Source: Rhodanobacter panaciterrae
GTDB lineage: Bacteria; Pseudomonadota; Gammaproteobacteria; Xanthomonadales; Rhodanobacteraceae
Assembly (NCBI RefSeq): GCF_014651895.1
Contig: NZ_BMXT01000002.1
Location: 496,001 to 560,000, forward strand
Reading direction: 5' to 3'
Length of the DNA stretch: 64,000 nucleotides
How positions within the stretch are numbered: the stretch's first letter is position 1; every line of letters begins with the position of its first letter. The translations under genes and the position numbers were made by a program. Shown piece by piece: positions 26,529-34,172 of this stretch. The notes beneath the pieces are model-generated. The model was not told where the DNA came from. It was given only the letters and a program-made list of their open reading frames with translations, and made no database searches.

Positions 26529-27299
26529 TCAATCGGCGACGTCGTCGATCAGCCGATCGAGTTCCGATTTGAGGATCGCGCCGTGCTGGCGCAGCCAGTC
26601 ACGCTGCTCGCGCCAGTCCGGAAACAGGTGTTCGACCTGCGTCCAGAACCGCGGCGAATGATTGCGGACCTTGAGGTGACACAGCTCGTGCACCAGCACG
26701 TAGCGCAGCGCCGCCGGTGGTGCCAGCGCCAGTGCCAGATCGAGGTTGATGCGGTCACGGGTGTCGAGGCTGCCCCACAGGCTTTTCATCGGACGAATCC
26801 GCAGCGACGTCGGCGCCAGCCCGAGCTGCGGCACGTAGCTGGCCAGCCAGCGCGAAACATCACGGCGGATCAGCGCTTCCAGATGTGAGGCGAGCAGGCC
26901 ACGGGCGATCGGCAGCGCGCGCGTATGTGGCCGCGGGATCACCAGGGTCAGCCCGGTCTCATGCGGTTCGATCTTCGGATAGGCGCCTTCAGCCCAGTCC
27001 AGCTCGGCCAGCTCGCCGCGCAACGGGAACGTGCATGGATAGCCCACGCGCAACGGCGGCAGCGGCCTCACGATCAGGTTCAGCTCGTCGAGCTTCTGCT
27101 CCAGCCAGTCGGCATGGCTGCGCAGGAACGCGCTGACCTGGGCCGGGTGGGTGCCGTTCGGATAGGTCACCCGCGCGCCCTTGGCGGTGATCGTCAGACG
27201 CAGGCGGCGCGCGCGCGGATGGGCAGACTTCAGCACGCGGATGATGCTGCCGCCCACCGTCGCCAATTCCAGCCAGTCGCCTTCCAGATGCTGCGCCAT
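26529..27299 (-). CDS. YgjP-type zinc metallopeptidase-like protein (SprT/M48 fold)
   Basis: A 256-residue cytoplasmic protein of the DUF45/YgjP family. The N-terminal region (1-110) is beta-rich, and the C-terminal half carries the zinc-peptidase motif HELCHLKVRNHSPRFW with the third ligand His downstream. A KSLWGSLDTRDRINLDLAL block precedes it, as in E. coli YgjP. Homologues have been linked to nucleotide metabolism or DNA-protein handling, but no activity is certain. It is followed 115 bp later on the opposite strand direction by rdgC, also on the minus strand. Confidence 0.82.
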   Translation of the reverse strand: MAQHLEGDWLELATVGGSIIRVLKSAHPRARRLRLTITAKGARVTYPNGTHPAQVSAFLRSHADWLEQKLDELNLIVRPLPPLRVGYPCTFPLRGELAELDWAEGAYPKIEPHETGLTLVIPRPHTRALPIARGLLASHLEALIRRDVSRWLASYVPQLGLAPTSLRIRPMKSLWGSLDTRDRINLDLALALAPPAALRYVLVHELCHLKVRNHSPRFWTQVEHLFPDWREQRDWLRQHGAILKSELDRLIDDVAD

Positions 27300-27413
27300 G
27301 AGCCTGCCGTCGTACCTCGGCCAAGTGTTTTCTGCAATGGAATCCGCTGCGCCGGAAAGCGAGCGGATGACCAGTATGCCGTGCCCGGATGACTTGTGGT
27401 GTGGATTTTTTGT

Positions 27414-28331
27414 TCAGCTTTCCGCAGGCCGTGGCAGGCCAAACCACTCCTCCAGCTTGCCCAGCAACCGCTCCAATTCCAGCGTCAACAGGGCGAAACT
27501 GGCGTCCAGCTCGGCCTGGGCATCCTGCTGGCTGTCGCCCAGCTCGTCCATCACCACATCCAGGAATTTCAGCTTGCGGATGATCAGATCCTCGCCCAGC
27601 ACGAAGCTGATGCGGTCGTCGAAGGTCAACCCGAGCAAAAACACCTGCTTGCCGTTACGCAGGTGCTCCTTGACCTCCTCGGCATCCAGATCCTGCCGGC
27701 GGCAGCGGGCGATCGCGCCAGTGGCGGTGGCTGGGTCGCGCAGTTCGCACTCGTCGCCCAGGGTCAGCCCGGCTGGCAGGTTGCCGTTGGCCAGCCAGTC
27801 GGTCATCAGCACGCGCGGGCCCTCCTCGGGTGCTAGCGGTACCGCCGGAAAGCTGCCCAGCGCCTCGCGGATCTGGGTCAGCGCGTTCTCGGCCGATTTG
27901 CGGCTGGAGGTATCCAATACCAGCCAGCCGTTTTTCTTGTCGACATAGGCGGACATGCGCGACTGCCGCACGAACGCGCGCGGCAGCAGCTCGGTCAGCA
28001 GGTCTTCCTTGATCCGCTTGCGCTCGCGACCGCCGACCTTGCGGCCTTCCTCCTCGGCAATCTTCTGCACCTTGCGATGCAGTTCGTCGTTGATCACCGC
28101 GGCCGGCAGCAGCTTGTCTTCGCCACCGACGGTCATCAGCGTGCACTGCTTCACCGTATGCGTGAGCGGCTCGCCTTCGCCGCGGCCAACCGGCGGCACG
28201 AAACCCTTGGTGAACATTTCCAGCGGCCCGCACGGACGCAGCCGGTGCTCGGCCAGCACTTCGTCGAGGCGGTTCAGATCGGTGGCAACAGCGGGGGAAA
28301 AACGGAACAGCGTGAGATTGCGAAAAAACAT
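27414..28331 (-). CDS. rdgC: Recombination-associated protein RdgC
   Basis: A 305-residue nucleoid-associated DNA-binding protein that forms a ring around duplex DNA and limits RecA-dependent recombination at forks. Family features are MFFRNLTLFRF at the N-terminus, the KGFVPPVGR block, LLPRAFVRQS and the terminal WFGLPRP. Length matches E. coli RdgC (303). It is the downstream neighbour of the aminotransferase gene on the same strand, separated by a hairpin repeat at 28375. Confidence 0.96.
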   Translation of the reverse strand: MFFRNLTLFRFSPAVATDLNRLDEVLAEHRLRPCGPLEMFTKGFVPPVGRGEGEPLTHTVKQCTLMTVGGEDKLLPAAVINDELHRKVQKIAEEEGRKVGGRERKRIKEDLLTELLPRAFVRQSRMSAYVDKKNGWLVLDTSSRKSAENALTQIREALGSFPAVPLAPEEGPRVLMTDWLANGNLPAGLTLGDECELRDPATATGAIARCRRQDLDAEEVKEHLRNGKQVFLLGLTFDDRISFVLGEDLIIRKLKFLDVVMDELGDSQQDAQAELDASFALLTLELERLLGKLEEWFGLPRPAES

Positions 28332-28374
28332 TCAAGATCCGGATGAGGTGCGGCCCGAGGGCGAGGTTTGCTTT

Positions 28375-28406
28375 ACCGTCGTTCCGGCGCAGGCCGGAAT
28401 GACGGT
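28375..28406. repeat. Intergenic hairpin between tyrB and rdgC
   Basis: Arms of 14 bp (ACCGTCGTTCCGGC and GCCGGAATGACGGT) flank a 4-base loop GCAG, with one G-T wobble. The sequence resembles the TTCCGGC..GCCGGAA palindromes scattered in Xanthomonadales genomes. No T-run follows on either strand, so it reads better as a repeat or processing hairpin than as a terminator. Confidence 0.6.
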
Positions 28407-28428
28407 GCGATGTTTGGCAAAAAGAGGA

Positions 28429-29631
28429 TCAGCCGCTGACTGCCGCCACGGCGGCAGCGACGGTGTCGAGATTGCTGCGGTTGAGTGCGGCCACGCAGAT
28501 GCGGCCACTGTCGAGCGCGTAGATCGCGTACTCGTCGCGCAGCCGATGCACCTGCGCCTTGCTCAAGCCCGAATAGGAAAACATGCCGGCCTGCTTGTTG
28601 ATGAAGCTGAAATCCGGCGCGCCGAGCACGGCCAGCTTGTCGACAAAACCTGCGCGCATCGCATGGATGCGTGAACGCATCTCGCCCAGCTCCTGTTCCC
28701 AGCGCGCGCGCAACTCGGTACTGCCGAGTACGCCGGCAACCAGGCTGGCACCGTGCGTGGACGGGCTGGAATAGTTCGCGCGAATGGTCTGCTTGATCTT
28801 CGACAGCAACCGCGCCGCCTCGTCGCGATCGGCACCGACCATCGACAGCGCACCGACCCGCTCGCCATACAGCGAGAACGACTTGGAGTACGAGTTGGCG
28901 ACCACGAACGCCTCGATCCCGGACGCCTCCAGCAGGCGCACCGCGGTGGCGTCCTGCTCGGTACCCTTGTCGAAGCCCTGATAGGCCATGTCGATGAATG
29001 GCAACAGCTTGCGTTCCTGCAGCAGCGCGATCACCTGCTGCCATTGCGCCGCATCCAGGTCCACGCCGGTCGGGTTGTGGCAGCACGCGTGCAGCAGCAC
29101 CACGGTACCCGGCTCCAGCTTGCCCAGATCCTCCAGCATGCCGGCGAAATCCAGGCCATGGCTGGCCGCATCGTAGTAGCGGTAGTCGAGCAGTTCGAAG
29201 CCGGCGGTGCGGAACACCACGTGATGATTGCCCCAGCTCGGATTGCTGATCGCAATCTTCGCGCCGGCGCCGGCCACCTGCTTGAGCAGATCAGCCGCCA
29301 CGCGCAACGCCGCGCTGCCGCCGATGGTCTGTGCGGTCGCGACCCGCCCGGCTGCCAGCAGCGACGATTCGGTACCGAACAGCAATTGCTGGGTAACCCG
29401 GTTGTAGGCCGCCAGACCGTCGATCGGCAGGTAGCCGCGCGGCTTGCCAGCCGCGACCAGCGCCTGCTCCACTTCGTGCACCGTCGGCAACAGCGGGATG
29501 CGGCCCTGCTCGTCGATGTAGATGCCCACGCCCAGATTGATCTTGCCCGGACGCGGATCGGCCAGATAGGTCTCGGTCAGACCCAGGATCGGATCGCCCG
29601 GAGCCATTTCAACGGATGCAAAGAAAGACAC
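28429..29631 (-). CDS. tyrB: Aromatic amino acid aminotransferase (aspartate aminotransferase family)
   Basis: A 400-residue PLP-dependent class I aminotransferase for Tyr/Phe/Asp to oxoglutarate transfer. The PLP lysine is Lys250 in VANSYSKSFSLYGER. Asn186 lies in HNPTGVD and Trp133 in NPSWGNHH. The N-terminus FFASVEMAPGDPILGLTE matches TyrB/AspC enzymes. The start is taken as GTG at 29631, giving SFFASVE as in relatives; ATG at 29607 would drop eight residues. TyrB versus AspC cannot be decided from motifs alone. It lies 37 bp from the ttcA stop. Confidence 0.92.
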   Translation of the reverse strand: MSFFASVEMAPGDPILGLTETYLADPRPGKINLGVGIYIDEQGRIPLLPTVHEVEQALVAAGKPRGYLPIDGLAAYNRVTQQLLFGTESSLLAAGRVATAQTIGGSAALRVAADLLKQVAGAGAKIAISNPSWGNHHVVFRTAGFELLDYRYYDAASHGLDFAGMLEDLGKLEPGTVVLLHACCHNPTGVDLDAAQWQQVIALLQERKLLPFIDMAYQGFDKGTEQDATAVRLLEASGIEAFVVANSYSKSFSLYGERVGALSMVGADRDEAARLLSKIKQTIRANYSSPSTHGASLVAGVLGSTELRARWEQELGEMRSRIHAMRAGFVDKLAVLGAPDFSFINKQAGMFSYSGLSKAQVHRLRDEYAIYALDSGRICVAALNRSNLDTVAAAVAAVSG

Positions 29632-29668
29632 GGTGATTACTCGGCAGGTGATGTGGAAAGGGAGGTAT

Positions 29669-30532
29669 TCAAGCTTGCGCGGCCACGGTCTCATCCGCTG
29701 CGTCGGCCATCCATGTCGACGTTTCCGCCGGCGACGCGCCCAGGCTGAAATCGAACAAGCTGCGATCGGCCAGCTGCGAGGGTGACACATGGGCCAGCGC
29801 ACGGAAGATATTCTCGCTGCGACCGGGCTGCACTTGCTCCCATTCGGCCAGCATGCGTTGCACCGCCTTGCGCTGCAGGTTGTCCTGCGAGCCGCACAGG
29901 TTGCACGGGATGATCGGGAACTGCTGCTGCGCCGCGTATTCGGCGATATCGCTTTCGCGGCAATACGCCAGCGGCCGGATCACCACGTGCCGGCCGTCGT
30001 CCGAGCGCAGCTTCGGCGGCATCGCCTTCAGCTGCGCCTGATAGAACATATTGAGGAAGAACGTGGCGAGGATGTCGTCGCGATGATGGCCCAAGGCAAT
30101 CTTCGTGATGCCATTCGCAGCGGCCCACGAGTACAGCGCGCCACGGCGCAACCGCGAGCACAGGCTGCACATCGTCTTGCCGGCCGGGATCACCCGCGTC
30201 ACCGTGCTGTAGGTGTCCTGCTCGATGATGTGGAACGGCACGCCGCGCGCGCTCAGATATTCCGGCAACACATGTTCGGGAAAGTCCGGCTGCTTCTGGT
30301 CCAGGTTCACCGCGATCAGCTCGAAGCGCACCGGCGCCTTCGCCTGCAACTGCAGCAGCAGGTCCAGCAAGGTGTAGGAATCCTTGCCGCCGGACAGGCA
30401 CACCATCACCTTGTCGCCGGCCTCGATCATGCCGAAATCGCCGATCGCCTGACCCACCTGGCGACGCAGGCGCCGGGCCAGTCTGTCGGCCTCGGCGGCT
30501 GGCGTGCGGGTGAACTCGGGCGGGGCGGGCAT
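29669..30532 (-). CDS. ttcA: tRNA 2-thiocytidine(32) synthetase TtcA
   Basis: A 287-residue iron-sulfur enzyme that thiolates C32 of tRNA anticodon loops. The PP-loop SGGKDS is at 47-52. The [4Fe-4S] cysteines are CSLC (122, 125) and a further CNLC (210, 213), the TtcA two-CxxC pattern. The [12 protein letters not shown] adenylation segment is present. The ATG at 30532 was preferred; a TTG three codons upstream is possible. It is upstream of tyrB on the same strand and divergent from the small YdcH-like gene. Confidence 0.95.
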   Translation of the reverse strand: MPAPPEFTRTPAAEADRLARRLRRQVGQAIGDFGMIEAGDKVMVCLSGGKDSYTLLDLLLQLQAKAPVRFELIAVNLDQKQPDFPEHVLPEYLSARGVPFHIIEQDTYSTVTRVIPAGKTMCSLCSRLRRGALYSWAAANGITKIALGHHRDDILATFFLNMFYQAQLKAMPPKLRSDDGRHVVIRPLAYCRESDIAEYAAQQQFPIIPCNLCGSQDNLQRKAVQRMLAEWEQVQPGRSENIFRALAHVSPSQLADRSLFDFSLGASPAETSTWMADAADETVAAQA

Positions 30533-30658
30533 CGGAACCAAAGCAAGCGGCCCATCGGACGGAAAGGACCCCCATTGTAGCGGTCTCGTCGCCCGGCTTC
30601 CGAACGGGCAAACGGCGTTAGACTAGGGGAACCGCCCCCCCAAGCCGCCGCGATTGCC

Positions 30659-30865
30659 ATGCAGGTTCAGGATCACGCTGAAATCGTCCATCTGCTCGCC
30701 GAGCTGAAGATGGAACATCGCGACCTCGATGCCGCGATCGATCAGCTGGCCACTGCGATCGGTCGCGACGAATTGCAGCTGACCCGCCTGAAGAAACGCA
30801 AGCTGCTGCTGAAAGACAACATCGCCCGGCTCGAGAGCAAGCTGATCCCCGACCTCGACGCCTGA
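30659..30865 (+). CDS. YdcH/DUF465 family small protein
   Basis: A 68-residue acidic/basic helical protein with heptad-like spacing (EIVHLLAELKMEHRDLDAAIDQLATAIGRDELQLTRLKKRKLLLKDNIARLES), so a helical hairpin or coiled coil. This is the YdcH/SlyX-like DUF465 layout. Function is unknown. It is followed after 20 bp by the acetyltransferase gene, probably cotranscribed. Confidence 0.8.
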   Translation: MQVQDHAEIVHLLAELKMEHRDLDAAIDQLATAIGRDELQLTRLKKRKLLLKDNIARLESKLIPDLDA

Positions 30866-30885
30866 GCCCCGCCGCTGGAATCCCG

Positions 30886-31506
30886 ATGAATCGTCTCGCC
30901 CCGACCCGCCTGCACGACGAGCACGTCGTGCTGGAACCGTTGAGCCTCGATCACGTGCCGGCGCTGGAAGCCGCCGCCGCCGACGGCGAGCTGTGGAACC
31001 TGTGGTTCACCAGCGCACCCGCACCGGGCCAGGCTCGTGGCTATGTCGAAAAAGCGCTGCAAGGCCAGGCCGATGGCCTGATGTTGCCGTTCGCCGTGCG
31101 CGAAACATCCAGCGGCGAGATCGTGGGAACCACCCGCTATTACGACTACGTGGCCGACTTGCCGCGCCTGGCGATCGGCTACACCTGGTACGCGAAACGC
31201 TGGCAGAAAAGCCATCTCAACACCGCTTGCAAGCGCCTGCTGTTGCAGCATGCGTTCGAGACGCTGGACTGCGTGGCAGTGGAGTTCCACACCGACCATC
31301 GCAACCTCGATTCGCAACGCGCGATCGAGCGTCTGGGCGCACAGCGCGAAGGCGTGCTGCGCGCGCACAAGCGACGCCCCGACGGCAGCCTGCGCGACAC
31401 GGTCTGCTATTCCATCCTCGCTGGCGAATGGCCGGATGTGCAGCGCTGGCTGGGCTTGCGACTGCAGCGCCTGAGCCAGGCACCAGCGATCACAGCAGCC
31501 GATTGA
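30886..31506 (+). CDS. GNAT family N-acetyltransferase (RimJ-like)
   Basis: A 206-residue acetyltransferase. The segment PTRLHDEHVVLEPLSLDHVPAL is the RimJ/RimL-type opening. The acetyl-CoA site is around HLNTACKRLLLQHAFE (a pattern of basic and small residues), and the end HTDHRNLDSQRAIERLGAQREGVLRAHKRRPDGSLRDTVCYSIL is diagnostic. Substrate could be ribosomal protein or a small amine; not determined. Its last 17 bases overlap the convergent pssA gene. Confidence 0.88.
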   Translation: MNRLAPTRLHDEHVVLEPLSLDHVPALEAAAADGELWNLWFTSAPAPGQARGYVEKALQGQADGLMLPFAVRETSSGEIVGTTRYYDYVADLPRLAIGYTWYAKRWQKSHLNTACKRLLLQHAFETLDCVAVEFHTDHRNLDSQRAIERLGAQREGVLRAHKRRPDGSLRDTVCYSILAGEWPDVQRWLGLRLQRLSQAPAITAAD

Positions 31507-32890
31507 CCAGCCGGTCGAGCCGCGTTCGGTTCAGGCGCTTCAATTGCTTGCGCACCTCCGCCGGGTAATGCCGCGGGCTTTCCAGCGCGAGATGATCGGA
31601 CAGCCGAGTGGCATGCCGCTTCAACGCCACCCATTCGGCCTGATGCCTGGCATGCAGCAATCGCGCGGGATCGCGCAGCAACAGACCATTTTCCAGATCC
31701 AGCGCCCAGGCGCGCGGGTTGAGGTTGTTGCCGGTGAGCACCGCCATGTCGTCATCGACGAACAGGCCTTTCAGGTGATAGCTGTTGTCGCCGTCACGCC
31801 AAAGATGGATGTTCAACTGGCCGCTGTCGATCTGCCGGCGATGCGCCCGCGCGAAGCGCCGCAGATTGTTCTCGTACAGGTACGGCAGCAGGCCGATCGT
31901 CTTGAACGGCTGCCCCGGCGGAATGTAGAAATCGTTGGAGGTCTTGTCGCCGACCATGATGTCGATCGTGCAGCCGCGCCGCAGTAGCTGGCCCAGCACG
32001 ATGCGCACTGGCCTGGGCAGGTTGAAATACGGCGTCAGCAGGATCACCCGCTCGCGCGTACTGCGCAGCAAGGCGAGCAAGGTGTCGTTGAGTTGGTTGT
32101 CGCTGCGGCCGAAGCCGAGCAGTGGCGTTACCGTCACGTCGGCCGGCCCTGCAACATCACTCGCCACGTCATAACGGGCCTGCTGCAGGGCCTGTCGGAA
32201 TTCGCGGATCGGTGCCTGCAGTGTCCGTGTGGCGGGAACGTCCGGCACATTCAACCGGCGCACGGCATCGCTCTCGACGAAGCTGCGCTGCACGAAGTCC
32301 GCCATCGCGTCGGCCAGCCCGCGATGCTGCAGCAGGTGGTAACGATCGAGCCGATAACGTCCGTGCCGTTCGAGATAGACATCATTGAGGCTGGCGCCGC
32401 TGTACAGCACGGCATCGTCGATGACGAAGCCTTTCAGGTGCAGCACACCAAACAACTCGCGGTTTTGCACCGGCACACCGTAGATCGCCACGCCCGGCCC
32501 GAGCCGCCTGGCGTACTCGCGATACATGCCGGCATTGCCTTCGCTCTTCTGCTTGCCGATCAAGCCGCGCTGGGCGCGATGCCAGTCCACGAAGACGGAA
32601 ATCTGCAATGCCGGATGACGCGCCTTCGCGGCGTACAGCGCGTCCAGCACCTCGCGGCCACCCTCATCATCCTGCAGGTACAGCGTCACGATCACGATGC
32701 GGCGTGTGGCCTGCGCAATCTGCTGCAGCAGTGCCCGCCGGAACGCCGATGGATCGGGTAACACCTCGATGGCGGCAGCCGGCACCGCGAACGCCGGCAG
32801 CGCCTCCAGCCATGCGTCAGCCTTGGGCTTGCGCAGCGGTGAAAGGAGGCGCTGCGCCAGGCGGCGCGGGGAGGTCATCAGCTTGTTCAT
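31490..32890 (-). CDS. pssA: Phosphatidylserine synthase, PLD-type
   Basis: A 466-residue membrane-associated enzyme of the phospholipase D superfamily that makes phosphatidylserine from CDP-diacylglycerol and serine. The two HxKx4D motifs are VLHLKGFVID and NSYHLKGLFVD. Long blocks agree with E. coli PssA, including DWHRAQRG, YSGASLNDVYL, DKTSNDFYIPPGQPFK and TGNNLNPRAWALDLENG. The basic C-terminus (VRKQLKRLNRTRLDRLVNRLL) probably binds acidic membranes. The start ATG at 32890 is one of two choices (the other is 32923). This is the gammaproteobacterial rather than the integral-membrane PSS type. Confidence 0.95.
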   Translation of the reverse strand: MNKLMTSPRRLAQRLLSPLRKPKADAWLEALPAFAVPAAAIEVLPDPSAFRRALLQQIAQATRRIVIVTLYLQDDEGGREVLDALYAAKARHPALQISVFVDWHRAQRGLIGKQKSEGNAGMYREYARRLGPGVAIYGVPVQNRELFGVLHLKGFVIDDAVLYSGASLNDVYLERHGRYRLDRYHLLQHRGLADAMADFVQRSFVESDAVRRLNVPDVPATRTLQAPIREFRQALQQARYDVASDVAGPADVTVTPLLGFGRSDNQLNDTLLALLRSTRERVILLTPYFNLPRPVRIVLGQLLRRGCTIDIMVGDKTSNDFYIPPGQPFKTIGLLPYLYENNLRRFARAHRRQIDSGQLNIHLWRDGDNSYHLKGLFVDDDMAVLTGNNLNPRAWALDLENGLLLRDPARLLHARHQAEWVALKRHATRLSDHLALESPRHYPAEVRKQLKRLNRTRLDRLVNRLL

Positions 32891-32970
32891 GGGTGATATG
32901 GCATCCGAAACAGCGCTCATCATCGCAAACTGCTGCGAATGCGCCTATCCGCTGCCATCCGAAGATCAAG

Positions 32971-33963
32971 TTAGTGCGGCTTCACCTCGATCGTGGCGGT
33001 CATGCCTGCGGCGAGTATCAGGTCGGCCGGCAGATGATCGCTGTCGATCGCGATGCGCACCGGCACGCGCTGGGCCAGCCGCACCCAGTTGAAGGTGGGA
33101 TTGACGTTGGAGAGCAGATCCGTGCCGGTGGGATTGTCGCGATCGCCAATGCCGCGCGCGATGCCGGTGATCGTGCCCTTGAGGTGTACGCCACCGGCCA
33201 TCAGGCGAATGTCCACCGGATCGCCAATACGCAGCTGCGGCAGCTTGGTTTCCTCGAAGTAGCCGTAGATGTAGTAGCTGTGGCTGTCGATCAAGGCCAG
33301 CCGCGGGCTGCCGACGACGGCGTAGTCGCCCACCCGGACCTCGAGGTTGGTGACGTAACCGTCCGCCGGTGCGCGCACTTCGGTACGGGCAAGGTTGAGC
33401 TTGGCGGTGTCCAGCGCGACCTGCGCCTGCTCCACGGCGGCCAGCGCCTGCTCGCGCGCGGCGCTGGCCTGGCTGCCGCTGGCCTGTGCCTGCTGCCAGC
33501 CGGCGCGGGCAGCCATGGCGGCAGAGGCCGCGTCGGTGCGCGTTTCCTTGGCGATCACGTCGCTGAGTTGCTGGCGTCGCGCGGCCTGTTCCTGGCGCAT
33601 CTCGAACTCGGTCTTGCGCGCGGCGGCAGCGGCCTGCGCGGCATTGATGTTCGCTCCAGCGGCGCGCGAACTGGCTTCGGCGGCGGCAAGGTTCGCCGTG
33701 GCCTGCGCCACCGCGTACTTGTAGCGGTCCGGATCGATCGTGAACAACAAGTCGCCCTTGCGCACGGTCTGGTTGTCGACCACGGCCACCTGCGTCACCA
33801 GCCCGGATACATCCGGTGCGATGCGCACCACCTCGGCGCGCACGCGACCGTCGCGGGTCCACGGCGCATACAGATAGTGCCTCCACAGCGCGTGCCCGAG
33901 CAGCAGCGCGACGACGACGACGACGGCAGTGATCAGGAAGCGCAGCAATGACTGGGTTTTCAT
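32971..33963 (-). CDS. HlyD family membrane fusion protein, AaeA-like
   Basis: A 330-residue periplasmic adaptor with one N-terminal anchor helix (about 8-24). A lipoyl-like half precedes a long alpha-helical hairpin (about 75-200, Ala/Gln/Glu-rich). The second lipoyl half and beta-barrel domains follow (AYVTNLEVRVGDYAVVG..., FNWVRLAQRVPVRIAID). These features match AaeA/EmrA-type adaptors of efflux systems for aromatic carboxylic acids and hydrophobic compounds. It follows the DUF1656 gene by 8 bp and is the last gene of the operon. Confidence 0.9.
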   Translation of the reverse strand: MKTQSLLRFLITAVVVVVALLLGHALWRHYLYAPWTRDGRVRAEVVRIAPDVSGLVTQVAVVDNQTVRKGDLLFTIDPDRYKYAVAQATANLAAAEASSRAAGANINAAQAAAAARKTEFEMRQEQAARRQQLSDVIAKETRTDAASAAMAARAGWQQAQASGSQASAAREQALAAVEQAQVALDTAKLNLARTEVRAPADGYVTNLEVRVGDYAVVGSPRLALIDSHSYYIYGYFEETKLPQLRIGDPVDIRLMAGGVHLKGTITGIARGIGDRDNPTGTDLLSNVNPTFNWVRLAQRVPVRIAIDSDHLPADLILAAGMTATIEVKPH

Positions 33964-33971
33964 GGGATGAC

Positions 33972-34172
33972 TCAGTGGATCAGCAACAGTCCGGCAACGC
34001 CGAACAGACAGACAAACAGGGCAAGCCGGAACAGCGAGGGATGCCACACCTGGCGATACAGGCCAAGGCGGCCGACCAGCATGTCGAGCAGCACCATCAG
34101 CAGCAGGCAAAGGATGAACACCGGCAGCAAGCTCGGCACCAGCACGCCATAGATGGCGATCTCATGCGGCAT
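33972..34172 (-). CDS. DUF1656 small membrane protein, AaeX-like
   Basis: A 66-residue protein with two transmembrane helices (about 6-29 and 43-65). MPHEIAIYGVLVPSLLPVF is the typical DUF1656/AaeX beginning. Such proteins are encoded with AaeA/AaeB-type efflux pumps and are of unknown function. Its first eleven bases overlap the FUSC gene end (34162-34172), and it stops 8 bp before the adaptor gene. Confidence 0.85.
   Translation of the reverse strand: MPHEIAIYGVLVPSLLPVFILCLLLMVLLDMLVGRLGLYRQVWHPSLFRLALFVCLFGVAGLLLIH

Noticed and set aside
28375-28406. Hairpin as intrinsic terminator of the aminotransferase gene
   Set aside because: The stem is strong, but no T-run follows on the minus strand; it is kept as a repeat/hairpin only.
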